NCBI GenBank assembly: GCA_964570205.1
Contig: CAZMXI010000134.1
Span: 1 to 13,948, forward strand
Length of the DNA stretch: 13,948 nucleotides
Source: CAZMXI01 sp964570205
GTDB lineage: Bacteria; Planctomycetota; Phycisphaerae; Tepidisphaerales; Tepidisphaeraceae
Direction of reading: 5' to 3'
In this document: piece by piece, positions 1-7,454 of the stretch
Numbering within the stretch: the first letter of the stretch is position 1
How the letters are laid out: each line of letters opens with the position of its first letter
The notes under the pieces: model-generated
What the model saw: the letters and a program-made list of their open reading frames with translations, nothing else
Told to the model about the DNA's origin: nothing
Databases searched by the model: none
Translations under genes and position numbers: made by a program

Positions 1-2510
1 AGGGAACGCACATCGCAGCCGACTTCGCCACGAGGGCCGGCGCAAGCTTCAAGCTGGCGCAGACGGTTCGAAGGGATGGCGGTCGCATCGCCTACAGCGC
101 CCGACTCACGCACGAAAAGGGCGTCCCCACGAACGCGGTGGCCCTGATGACGTCCTTGCCCATCGAGAGCTATGCCGGCAAGGCGGTCGAGATCGATGGC
201 AAGCCGATCACGTTGCCCAGGCAATTCGGCGAGCAGCTCATCTTCTCCGCCGAGAACATCGGCAGGTTGGCGATCCCTACCGAAAGCGGCAAACTGACGG
301 TGGAAGGGCGGCTGACGGTCTATATCCAGGACGACCGCGCTTTCAAGGGCCAGAGATACTCCCTGCGGCTCTCGCTCAATCCAGACCGCGGGGAGGTCAA
401 GGAAGCGCAAGTTGGACTCGCCTTTGGTTTTCAGCGGGGCGAAGGAGGCGCTGGCCTGATCGCAGCCGGGGCCGACTGGAGGCCCATCGAAAGCTTTCTG
501 GATCCGCAGCCCGGCGGCATTCTCGACTTCTCCGGCCTGATGGATGCGCCGGCCGGCAAGCATGGCCATGTCGTCGTGCGCGGGCCGCATTTTGAGTTCG
601 CCAACAGGCCCGGCCAGCGCGTGCGGTTCTATGGCACGAATCTCTGCTTCAGTGCCAACTTCCTTGACAAGCCCGAGGCCGAGAAACTCGCCCAGCGCCT
701 GGCTCGCCTGGGCTACAATTCGGTCCGCATCCACCATTATGACTGGGACCTGACCACGAAGACCGCCAACAATTCGACCACGCTCGATCCGAGCCAGCTC
801 GACAAGCTCGAGTACTTCATCGCCTGCTGCAAGAAGCAGGGCATCTACATCAACATCGATCTGTACACCTACCGCCAGACCAAAGCCCACGATATCCCGG
901 AAATCAATCAGCCGGTGCGCAATGGCTACAAGGCCCTGGTGCCGCTGCTGGACTCGGCCATGGCCAACTGGCAGGCGTTCTCACGCAACTTCCTGACCCA
1001 TAAGAACCCCTACACCGGCATGACGCTGGCCGAAGACCCTGTTCTTGTCGGCATCTGCCCGTTGAACGAGGACCCGCTGTCGATCTGCTACAACGACCTG
1101 CCCGAGGTGCAGAAACTCTACGAGGAACGATTCGAAAAATGGTTATCCGCGAAAGAGACGATCCCCGCCAACGACACCGATCGCAGGCGGCTGTTGAGCC
1201 GGTTCCTGGTCGAAGTGCAGATGGATGCGAACGACCGCATGTTCGCGTTCCTGAAGGAACTGGGCGTCAAGGCCCCATTGACCGGCCAGAACTGTCTCGA
1301 TGCCATGGCGCTGACGCCCGTGCGCGACGGCCTGGAATACGTCGATAACCACGCCTACTGGGATCACCCCAGCTTCCCCGAGCGGCAGTGGTCCCTGCCG
1401 CATCGTTACGGCAACCGCTCGGCTCTTTCCGACGGCGTTCGCGTGCCGCGCACGATGCTGGCCACCCGCATCATCGGAAAGCCGTTCATCTGCACCGAGA
1501 TCAACTACTGCCCGCCGAATCGGTTTCGAGCCGAAGGCGGCCCTCTGCTGGGCGCTTATGCAGCGCTTCAGGACTGGGATGGCATATGGCGCTTCAGTTA
1601 CTCGCACAGCAGCCGCAACCTGTTTGCCCAGGCTGCGATGTCCGGGTTTGACCTGGCGACGGACCCCCTGAGCGTGATGTCCGAACGCATCGGCATGCTG
1701 ATGTTCCTGCGTGGCGATGTGGCGCCAGCACGAAACGTGATTCCTTACCTGGTCTCCGACGACACCGCCCACACTGCCCCGGCCAATTGGGGTCAGGGCG
1801 GTTTCCCATCCGAGTTTCAGCACCTGGGCCTGCATACGCGCATCGGCAGCGTGTACTTGGGTCAGCTCGGGCCGAACCTCAACCTCTTCACCGTGATCTC
1901 GGGTGCGCCGCGTCTTGCCAGCCGGGCGCAGAATCAGCTTCCGTTCGTTCCCGCCGATGACCGCCTGATCGACGGTCTGGTTGCCAACAAAGCCATTCCT
2001 GCGGGCGCAATTGACCTGGCCGCCAAACGCATCACGAGCGACACCGGCCAGATTGTCGTCGACGGCGCCCAGGGCACGTTCAAGGTCGTCACGGAGCGCA
2101 GCGAGTGCTTCATTCTCTCGGGCCCGAGCACGCTTCAAGGCGAATGCGCAACGGTCAGAAGCGAGGGTTCCTTCCAAGTGGTGGCTCTGGCCGCGATGGA
2201 TGGAAAGCCCCTGTTGTCCAGCGGCCGGATTCTCCTGATTCACCTGACGGACCTTCAGAACACGAACATTCGCTATCGCAACCCGCGCATGCAGGTCTTG
2301 GAGGCTTGGGGCCAGCTTCCGCATCTGGTTCGCGCGGGCAAGGCCCAGGTGGATCTGAAGGTCGCGAACGGCAGTCCCATGAAGGCCTATGCGCTGGATA
2401 CCGCCGGCCGGCGCAAGGGGCAAGTCGCCTTGCGCAACGGCACGTCGCTCACCGTGGACACAGCGAGCGAATCCGGCCCCAGCCTCGCATACGAGCTCGT
2501 CCGCGAATAG
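1..2510 (+). CDS. Clan GH-A glycoside hydrolase (cellulase/GH5-like), 5' end outside window
   Basis: The frame is open from the first complete codon at base 3, so the gene is cut by the window edge; the GTG at 138 is only the first start-like codon inside it. 835 residues are visible. The first ~190 look like beta-sandwich material. A TIM-barrel region follows, opening with a FYGTNLCF segment (about base 630) and an LGYNSVRIHHYD segment. The clan GH-A acid/base candidate is the Glu in LNEDP (codon 1068-1070), an HAYW motif lies near base 1352, and the nucleophile candidate is the Glu in CTEINY (codon 1497-1499). The last ~300 residues look like a beta-rich C-terminal domain. GH-A enzymes are retaining glycosidases; the substrate cannot be read here. 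The URO-D-like gene follows after 34 bases. The signal peptide, if any, lies outside the window. Family is fairly secure; the subfamily is not. Confidence 0.85.
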   Translation, partial: GTHIAADFATRAGASFKLAQTVRRDGGRIAYSARLTHEKGVPTNAVALMTSLPIESYAGKAVEIDGKPITLPRQFGEQLIFSAENIGRLAIPTESGKLTVEGRLTVYIQDDRAFKGQRYSLRLSLNPDRGEVKEAQVGLAFGFQRGEGGAGLIAAGADWRPIESFLDPQPGGILDFSGLMDAPAGKHGHVVVRGPHFEFANRPGQRVRFYGTNLCFSANFLDKPEAEKLAQRLARLGYNSVRIHHYDWDLTTKTANNSTTLDPSQLDKLEYFIACCKKQGIYINIDLYTYRQTKAHDIPEINQPVRNGYKALVPLLDSAMANWQAFSRNFLTHKNPYTGMTLAEDPVLVGICPLNEDPLSICYNDLPEVQKLYEERFEKWLSAKETIPANDTDRRRLLSRFLVEVQMDANDRMFAFLKELGVKAPLTGQNCLDAMALTPVRDGLEYVDNHAYWDHPSFPERQWSLPHRYGNRSALSDGVRVPRTMLATRIIGKPFICTEINYCPPNRFRAEGGPLLGAYAALQDWDGIWRFSYSHSSRNLFAQAAMSGFDLATDPLSVMSERIGMLMFLRGDVAPARNVIPYLVSDDTAHTAPANWGQGGFPSEFQHLGLHTRIGSVYLGQLGPNLNLFTVISGAPRLASRAQNQLPFVPADDRLIDGLVANKAIPAGAIDLAAKRITSDTGQIVVDGAQGTFKVVTERSECFILSGPSTLQGECATVRSEGSFQVVALAAMDGKPLLSSGRILLIHLTDLQNTNIRYRNPRMQVLEAWGQLPHLVRAGKAQVDLKVANGSPMKAYALDTAGRRKGQVALRNGTSLTVDTASESGPSLAYELVRE

Positions 2511-2544
2511 ACCGCATGAAAAGACATCCGCTGCCGGGAAAACC

Positions 2545-3714
2545 ATGAATCACGCCCCCATAACTACCATTCCGCAGCTTGAGGATTGGTCGCAGTCGCT
2601 TCGCCAGGTTGCCCACGAGCCGCTGGAATGCGCCCCCGATTTCCCCGCGATCGCCCGCCGGTTCGAAGCCTGGTGGCGGCACGAGCTGATTGACCGCCCC
2701 ATCTTCATCGGCGAAACAAACGCCGACCCCTCCCGGCCGATCACCCGGCGGCTTGAGCTTCTTGGCGACCCGCCAAAGTGGTTCGAGGCCAAGGTGACTG
2801 ACCTGCGCCAAACGCACCGCGTCGGCGATGCGCTGCCGTCAATCCGCGTCGATTTCGGCGCTGTCCTGCTGGGGGCGCTGTTCGGCGGGCAGACCCGCTT
2901 CTCCTCCGACACGACGTGGACCGATGCCTTCATCAACGATGATTGGACGAACGCGCCCGACTGGAACATCCCGGCCGACCATCCCTGGTGGATTCTGCTC
3001 CAGCAGCTTGCCGACGCCGTGGCCCGCGACGCCGCCGGCCGGTATTTGCTTCGCACGCCCGACCTCGGCGGATCGGCCGACGTGCTGCTCAACCTGCGCG
3101 GGTCGTCTCAACTTTGCATGGATGCCGTCGAGCAGCCGGATCGGCTCATTCATGCCCAGGAATCGATCTACTATGCCTGGCGGCAGGCGTTTGCCCGCCT
3201 ATACGAAATTGTCTTGGCGCACGGCGCTGGGCTTATTCACTGGCTGGGCATCTGGTCGAACCGGCCCTACGTGATTCCCTCGTGCGACTTCAACTTCATG
3301 ATCGGTCCGGCCGAATTCGAAAAGACCTGCCTGCCCGACATCGCCCGACAGGCCGCGACGGTCGGCCGCGCAGTCTTTCATCTGGATGGCGCTGGCGCTG
3401 CACGCCACGTGGATGCGTTGCTCGATGTGCCTGATATCCACGCCATTCAGTTCACCCCCGGCGCTGGCTCACCTTCGACGTTGGCGTGGGTTGATATGTT
3501 CCGCCGAATTCAGTCGAAGAACCGGTCGCTTTACATCTTCTGCCCTATCGACGAGGTCGTGGAGCTTTGCCGATACGTCGAGCCGGCCGGGCTCGCCATC
3601 GCCGTCGAAGGTGCTAGATCGCGTGAGCACCTCGACGACGTGTTTGCCCGGTTCCGCGCTGCCTATTCTGACACCTTGTCAAGAACCTATAATGATCGGT
3701 CATGTTCCGCCTGA
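2545..3714 (+). CDS. Uroporphyrinogen decarboxylase-like (URO-D/MtaA superfamily) TIM-barrel protein
   Basis: 389 residues from the ATG at 2545, preceded by a weak GGGA ribosome site. The same frame is open back to 2389, but that stretch lies inside the glycoside hydrolase and reads as shadow sequence. The fold assignment rests on the C-terminal half: FHLDGAGAARHVDALL (residues 278-293), IQFTPGAGSP (301-310) and PAGLAIAVEGARSREHLDDVF. True HemE makes coproporphyrinogen; the MtaA/MtbA branch moves methyl groups between corrinoid proteins and coenzyme M using a zinc bound by an H-x-C motif. Here that position reads H279-L-D281, so it is neither a typical HemE nor a typical MtaA. Related Planctomycetota proteins are often labelled trimethylamine corrinoid protein-like with little support. 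No corrinoid protein lies nearby. It is soluble, without a signal peptide, and likely co-transcribed with the preceding hydrolase. Function unknown. Confidence 0.8.
   Translation: MNHAPITTIPQLEDWSQSLRQVAHEPLECAPDFPAIARRFEAWWRHELIDRPIFIGETNADPSRPITRRLELLGDPPKWFEAKVTDLRQTHRVGDALPSIRVDFGAVLLGALFGGQTRFSSDTTWTDAFINDDWTNAPDWNIPADHPWWILLQQLADAVARDAAGRYLLRTPDLGGSADVLLNLRGSSQLCMDAVEQPDRLIHAQESIYYAWRQAFARLYEIVLAHGAGLIHWLGIWSNRPYVIPSCDFNFMIGPAEFEKTCLPDIARQAATVGRAVFHLDGAGAARHVDALLDVPDIHAIQFTPGAGSPSTLAWVDMFRRIQSKNRSLYIFCPIDEVVELCRYVEPAGLAIAVEGARSREHLDDVFARFRAAYSDTLSRTYNDRSCSA
3688..3693 (+). promoter_or_regulatory. Candidate -10 box (TATAAT) for the pterin synthase gene
   Basis: A perfect TATAAT lies inside the 3' end of the URO-D-like gene, with 8 bases between it and the ATG at 3702. 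Transcription would start around 3700, giving a leaderless or nearly leaderless message. That fits the absence of any Shine-Dalgarno-like sequence before this ATG. No convincing -35 hexamer is seen at 16-18 bases, which lowers confidence. Confidence 0.4.
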
Positions 3715-4493
3715 CCCGTGAGGTTCGATTTGCCGTCAACAGCGACGCGGCCAGCGCCAGCGGGCAATCCGGCAATGGCCACGGCGGCATCCCCGCCCTG
3801 GCCGGCGCGGGGCAGTTCTTTAGCCTGCGCATCACGACCGCCGGCGAGCTGGATTCGGCCAGCAACTACCTGCTGAACATCAAGCAGGTGGACCGCGCGG
3901 TGCGCGATTGCGCTGTGCCGATCATCGAGGCGGCCATCGCGGCTGGGGCGTTTGGCGGCGGGTGCGGCGTTGCCGGGCTGATCTATGACGAGCTTTGCGA
4001 TGCCTGGCGACCGGTGACGCTCTGGTCGCTGAGCTTGCTGATGAGCCCCTTTCTACACATTGCCGTTCATGCCAACGAGGTGCCCATGGTCCGCTTGAGC
4101 CAGAAGTTCGAGTTTTCCGCCTCGCATCGGCTGTTCAATCCGAAAATCAGCGAAAGCGAGAACCTCCGCCTCTTCGGCAAGTGCTCCAATCCCTACGGCC
4201 ATGGCCACAACTACGAGCTGCAGGTGACGCTGCGAGGTCGACCGCGGGCCGATGGCGTGCTGATCGATGTGCCCCGGTTCGAGCGGATTGTCGCGGAAAC
4301 GATCATCGACCGTTTCGACCACCGCAACCTGAACGTTGAGATCGAGGAATTCAAGACCTTGATCCCCAGCGTCGAGAACATCGCCCGCGTGATCTATGGG
4401 TTGCTCAAGCCTCGCTTTGTCGAGCACCAGGTCGAGCTGGCGGGCGTCACGGTGTGGGAGACGCCCAAGACCTGGTGCGAGTATTCACAGTAG
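3702..4493 (+). CDS. Tandem-domain 6-pyruvoyl-tetrahydropterin synthase / QueD-like protein
   Basis: 263 residues, about twice the length of a single PTPS/QueD subunit. The C-terminal half (about 130-263) is a complete domain: zinc ligands H142 (SASHRL), H167 and H169 (GHGHN), catalytic Cys161 in GKCSNPYGHGHN, the Asp-His pair D206-H207 (FDHRNLN), SVENIA (223-228) and the substrate-binding Glu253 in VWETP. The C-x5-HGH spacing is that of animal-type PTPS rather than the C-x3-HGH of E. coli QueD. The N-terminal half has PTPS-like rhythm (LTREVRFAVNS, then FFSLRITTAGELD, then LLNIKQVDRAVRD) but lacks the HGH and Cys, so it looks like a degenerate copy. The chemistry acts on dihydroneopterin triphosphate; whether the product feeds queuosine/7-deazaguanine or tetrahydropterin is undecided, since no queC, queE or folE is present. 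The start overlaps the upstream gene by 13 bases. Confidence 0.88.
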   Translation: MFRLTREVRFAVNSDAASASGQSGNGHGGIPALAGAGQFFSLRITTAGELDSASNYLLNIKQVDRAVRDCAVPIIEAAIAAGAFGGGCGVAGLIYDELCDAWRPVTLWSLSLLMSPFLHIAVHANEVPMVRLSQKFEFSASHRLFNPKISESENLRLFGKCSNPYGHGHNYELQVTLRGRPRADGVLIDVPRFERIVAETIIDRFDHRNLNVEIEEFKTLIPSVENIARVIYGLLKPRFVEHQVELAGVTVWETPKTWCEYSQ

Positions 4494-4498
4494 ATGCC

Positions 4499-7225
4499 CT
4501 ATCTTTCCGCCAAGGAGTTCTCCAGTTCGAGGTTGTCCAGGAAGAACTCGGCCTTGTCGTTGTTCATGCTGCTGAACCCGAGCCACTCCAGGCGTTTGAA
4601 GTCCGGCGAGCCGGGAAGCGCCTTGAAGCTCGCGGTCGGTATTCCGGTGGGGGTGATGGCCAAATCCCATGTGGCTGAGCCGATCGTTGCCGACATGTCG
4701 ATATGCACCCACTGGTTCACGGGCATGTCCATCAGGTACTTGCCGCGAGTGTGGACCTTCCCACCGCCAATCGACAGGGTCGGGCCGACGTTGTAGCGGG
4801 GCGAGTCATCGCGCCATTCAACGTACATGTTGGTCTCGGGGCTGATCCTGATGTCGAATGAGAACCGGCTCGTTCCGCCGCGGTGGCCGGGCACGAAATA
4901 GAAATGCGGGTTGAAGACCGCCTGAAGGGTTGGCGCATCGGTGATCTTCAGGCAGCGCTTGCCCGAAGCGGCATCGCCCTCGACAACCGCTACTCCGTCG
5001 CCGCGCCGTTCCACGTAGACCGTCGCCTGCCGTGGTGCTGCGCCGACAGCCGTCTGCTCAAAGCCATCCTTGAACGTCAGGGGCTCGGGCGGCGGGGCGG
5101 GCGGAGCGATCTGCAGCTCGGGAAACGTCGCCGAGTTGGCCAGCCTGATCCAGGCCTGGTCGCCGTACACGCCGGCCTTGCCGTAGTCGAATGGCTTGAA
5201 GCCGGCTTTCATTGCCGGCGAGCCTTCCTTCAGCCGGTAATCGTGCTTCGCCGGATCGACGAACATCGGATCGGCGATGATCGAGTTGACATCCTGGCCC
5301 TTGGCCCGCCACTGCTCCAGCGTCATGCCATTGGCGAACGTCACCGGCTTGCCGGCGGCGTTCCAGTAGATGTTCCTGTCGAGCCTGTAATGCTCGGTGT
5401 CGGCCCATGTGGAGCCCAGCAGGGGGCCGGTGGTCCAGTAGACGATGTTGTTCTCGAACGTGAATGACAGGTGCGGCTCGGATCGGCTGCGTTGGATCTG
5501 CCATTCGCGGCTGTTGACCAGGATGTTGTTGCGGATGGTGTTCTCTTTGCCGTAGTGCTGATGGAACGAGCCGGTCTTGGTGTTGTAGACCAGGTTGTTC
5601 TCCATCGCAATGCCGGTTGAGCCTTCATCCGTGTACAGGCCCCACCCGCCGTAGGAATAGGCCCAGATGTCGTGAACGACGTTGTTGGAGATGGTGGTGC
5701 CGGGCGAGATACCCAGCGAGTAGACGCCGCCCATGTCCGACAGCACGCCCCATCCGATGTGGTGGATGTGGTTGAACTCGATCTTGTTCCGCACGGCCAG
5801 GCTTTGCCCGTATCCCCACACCCACCCGACCGAAACGCCCGTGTAGCGCAGGTCCGCGATCTCGTTGTGCGTCACCATGTTGTCCGGCGAATGCCCGATG
5901 TACACGCCAACAGCCTCGGGGAACAGATGCCCCGCTGAACGGATGATGTTGTTGTCGGCCGCGATATGGCTGGTCAGGCCAGCGCCGTCGGGTGCGCCGT
6001 TCCAGTGTGTCTCGCCGATGCGCACCCCGCCCGCGCCCAGATCGTGCATGTACGTCTGGATAAGCCTGCTGTCGCGGCAGCCGTTGCGGAACCAGACGGC
6101 ATAGGTGCCAATGTGGGCGATCTCGCAGTTCTCGATGGCGATGTTACGTGCACCGTCGGCGACGAGGGCGGCCGAGATGTGGCTGGCGGCCTGGGGATCG
6201 TGAAAGCCGGTCTTCGGCGTCAGATACTGCCCGTGCTGGAACGAGAGTCCTTTGAGTGCGACATGCTCGACGAACTGACCGCGGGCTGCATCGCCCTTGA
6301 AGTGGACAAACTGATCGATCATGGGGGCGACCACCACCGCTTTCTCGGGATCTTCTCCCGGCAGGGGTCTGTAAAACAGCCGACCTTCAATGCGATCGAG
6401 AAACCACTCTCCAGGGGCATCAAGCGCTGCCTTGAGGTTCTCCAGGTGGTATCGCTGCGCTGGGTCCCATTGCCCGATCGGCCAGACCGTGTTGCCGGCC
6501 AGGGTCACAAGGCCCGTCTCGCCATCCACGCCAGCCAGCGGTACGCGGCTGGTTGCCCAGGAGAAGTAGGCAATCAGGTGAACATCGGCCAGCTGTTCCT
6601 TCGACAGGCCCGTCAGCGGACGGATGTCGGCCTTGCGCGCGACGAAGGCGCGGTTCGCCATCGCGACTTCCTTGCCAGTCGAGGGGTCGATCGTCGGCTC
6701 GGCCTTCTTCAACATGTGGTAATAGAAGCTGTTGGGGGACCGGGCACGGATGGCCCGGCGGCCATCGACCCATAGCTGCTCGAAGCACCATTTGCCCTCT
6801 TTCACATCGGGCAACTGGGCCACCCACGTGCCGTCGGAGTTCACAGCAAAACCGGTGATGCGCCGGCCGCCGGAGAAGACCGGCTTGGCCCCGGCAGCGG
6901 CTTCGTACGAGATGGGCGACTGCGATCGGCCTGAATCCTGGGGTTCCAGGATGAGCGGCGAGGCAAGCGTGTACTGCCCGTCGGCGATGATGACCCGCAC
7001 CGGTCCATCCAGCGGGCCGGGCGACTTGAGCTTGCGGATGGCGTCCCGCGCGCCCTGAATCGTCGACAACGGCCCATCAGTTTCATCGGCGTTAGTCTGC
7101 GCCAGCCGGCCTGACCATTGGTCATTGCCTCTCGGGGAGACATACACGGATACGGGCGCGGCGGCCACGTTGCCATGGGTCGCTAACATCAATGCCCACA
7201 AGAACGCAATCCGGATCATTGCCAT
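4499..7225 (-). CDS. Secreted right-handed parallel beta-helix repeat protein with C-terminal sandwich domain
   Basis: 908 residues. The start at 7225 is supported by AAGGA (7232-7236) six bases upstream; an ATG two codons later is the alternative. A signal peptide spans residues 1-23, ending NVAAA-P, so the protein is exported. Residues 24-120 form the usual opening of this family (VYVSPRGND, GARDAIRKLK, then FSGGRRI). Residues ~315-620 carry repeated beta-helix turns with N-N/E-N ladders: IENCEI, DNNIIRS, SNNVVHDI, ENNLVYNT, RNNILVNS, ENNIVYW. The stretch around 497-565 (DMGGVYSLG, YGGWGLYTDEG, SFHQHYGKEN) is very characteristic of a large uncharacterised Planctomycetota/Lentisphaerota/Verrucomicrobiota group. 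Residues ~715-908 resemble a concanavalin/LamG-type sandwich. The fold is shared with pectate lyases and GH28-like enzymes; the actual reaction is not known. It lies 229 bases after the sulfatase on the same strand. Confidence 0.88.
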   Translation of the reverse strand: MAMIRIAFLWALMLATHGNVAAAPVSVYVSPRGNDQWSGRLAQTNADETDGPLSTIQGARDAIRKLKSPGPLDGPVRVIIADGQYTLASPLILEPQDSGRSQSPISYEAAAGAKPVFSGGRRITGFAVNSDGTWVAQLPDVKEGKWCFEQLWVDGRRAIRARSPNSFYYHMLKKAEPTIDPSTGKEVAMANRAFVARKADIRPLTGLSKEQLADVHLIAYFSWATSRVPLAGVDGETGLVTLAGNTVWPIGQWDPAQRYHLENLKAALDAPGEWFLDRIEGRLFYRPLPGEDPEKAVVVAPMIDQFVHFKGDAARGQFVEHVALKGLSFQHGQYLTPKTGFHDPQAASHISAALVADGARNIAIENCEIAHIGTYAVWFRNGCRDSRLIQTYMHDLGAGGVRIGETHWNGAPDGAGLTSHIAADNNIIRSAGHLFPEAVGVYIGHSPDNMVTHNEIADLRYTGVSVGWVWGYGQSLAVRNKIEFNHIHHIGWGVLSDMGGVYSLGISPGTTISNNVVHDIWAYSYGGWGLYTDEGSTGIAMENNLVYNTKTGSFHQHYGKENTIRNNILVNSREWQIQRSRSEPHLSFTFENNIVYWTTGPLLGSTWADTEHYRLDRNIYWNAAGKPVTFANGMTLEQWRAKGQDVNSIIADPMFVDPAKHDYRLKEGSPAMKAGFKPFDYGKAGVYGDQAWIRLANSATFPELQIAPPAPPPEPLTFKDGFEQTAVGAAPRQATVYVERRGDGVAVVEGDAASGKRCLKITDAPTLQAVFNPHFYFVPGHRGGTSRFSFDIRISPETNMYVEWRDDSPRYNVGPTLSIGGGKVHTRGKYLMDMPVNQWVHIDMSATIGSATWDLAITPTGIPTASFKALPGSPDFKRLEWLGFSSMNNDKAEFFLDNLELENSLAER

Positions 7226-7231
7226 GGATTA

Positions 7232-7236
7232 TCCTT
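7232..7236 (-). promoter_or_regulatory. Shine-Dalgarno site of the beta-helix gene
   Basis: AAGGA on the minus strand, six bases (TAATCC) before the ATG at 7225-7223. It decides for the first of two closely spaced ATG codons. The rest of the 229-base interval up to the sulfatase stop holds no clear promoter or terminator. Confidence 0.6.
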
Positions 7237-7454
7237 CGCTAGACAGCCCGCAGTGTAACCGGAAACGAGACTGAATGCGGAGTGATGACGGCGAGAGGCT
7301 ACATACGAAGTCATCGTGCCCGCAATACACAGCCTCGAATCAATCGCGGTGGCTTTTGTGAGCGCCAGGGCTGATGCTACGGAGGGGCCGGCATCGCGCC
7401 TTGGATCCAGTTGCGACGGCAATCACGAATTCACGTGACCTTGTTGAGCGCCAT

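Noticed and set aside
2389..2544. N-terminal extension of the URO-D-like gene
   Set aside because: It overlaps the glycoside hydrolase in another frame and has shadow-like composition; the ATG at 2545 clears the upstream stop and starts the conserved protein.
1143..2546. 467-codon open frame on the minus strand opposite the glycoside hydrolase
   Set aside because: The plus-strand protein has clear catalytic motifs throughout, and the antisense peptide has no recognisable domain; long antisense frames are common in GC-rich genes.
5966..6775. 269-codon plus-strand frame opposite the beta-helix gene
   Set aside because: Antisense shadow without motifs; the minus-strand gene is continuous here.
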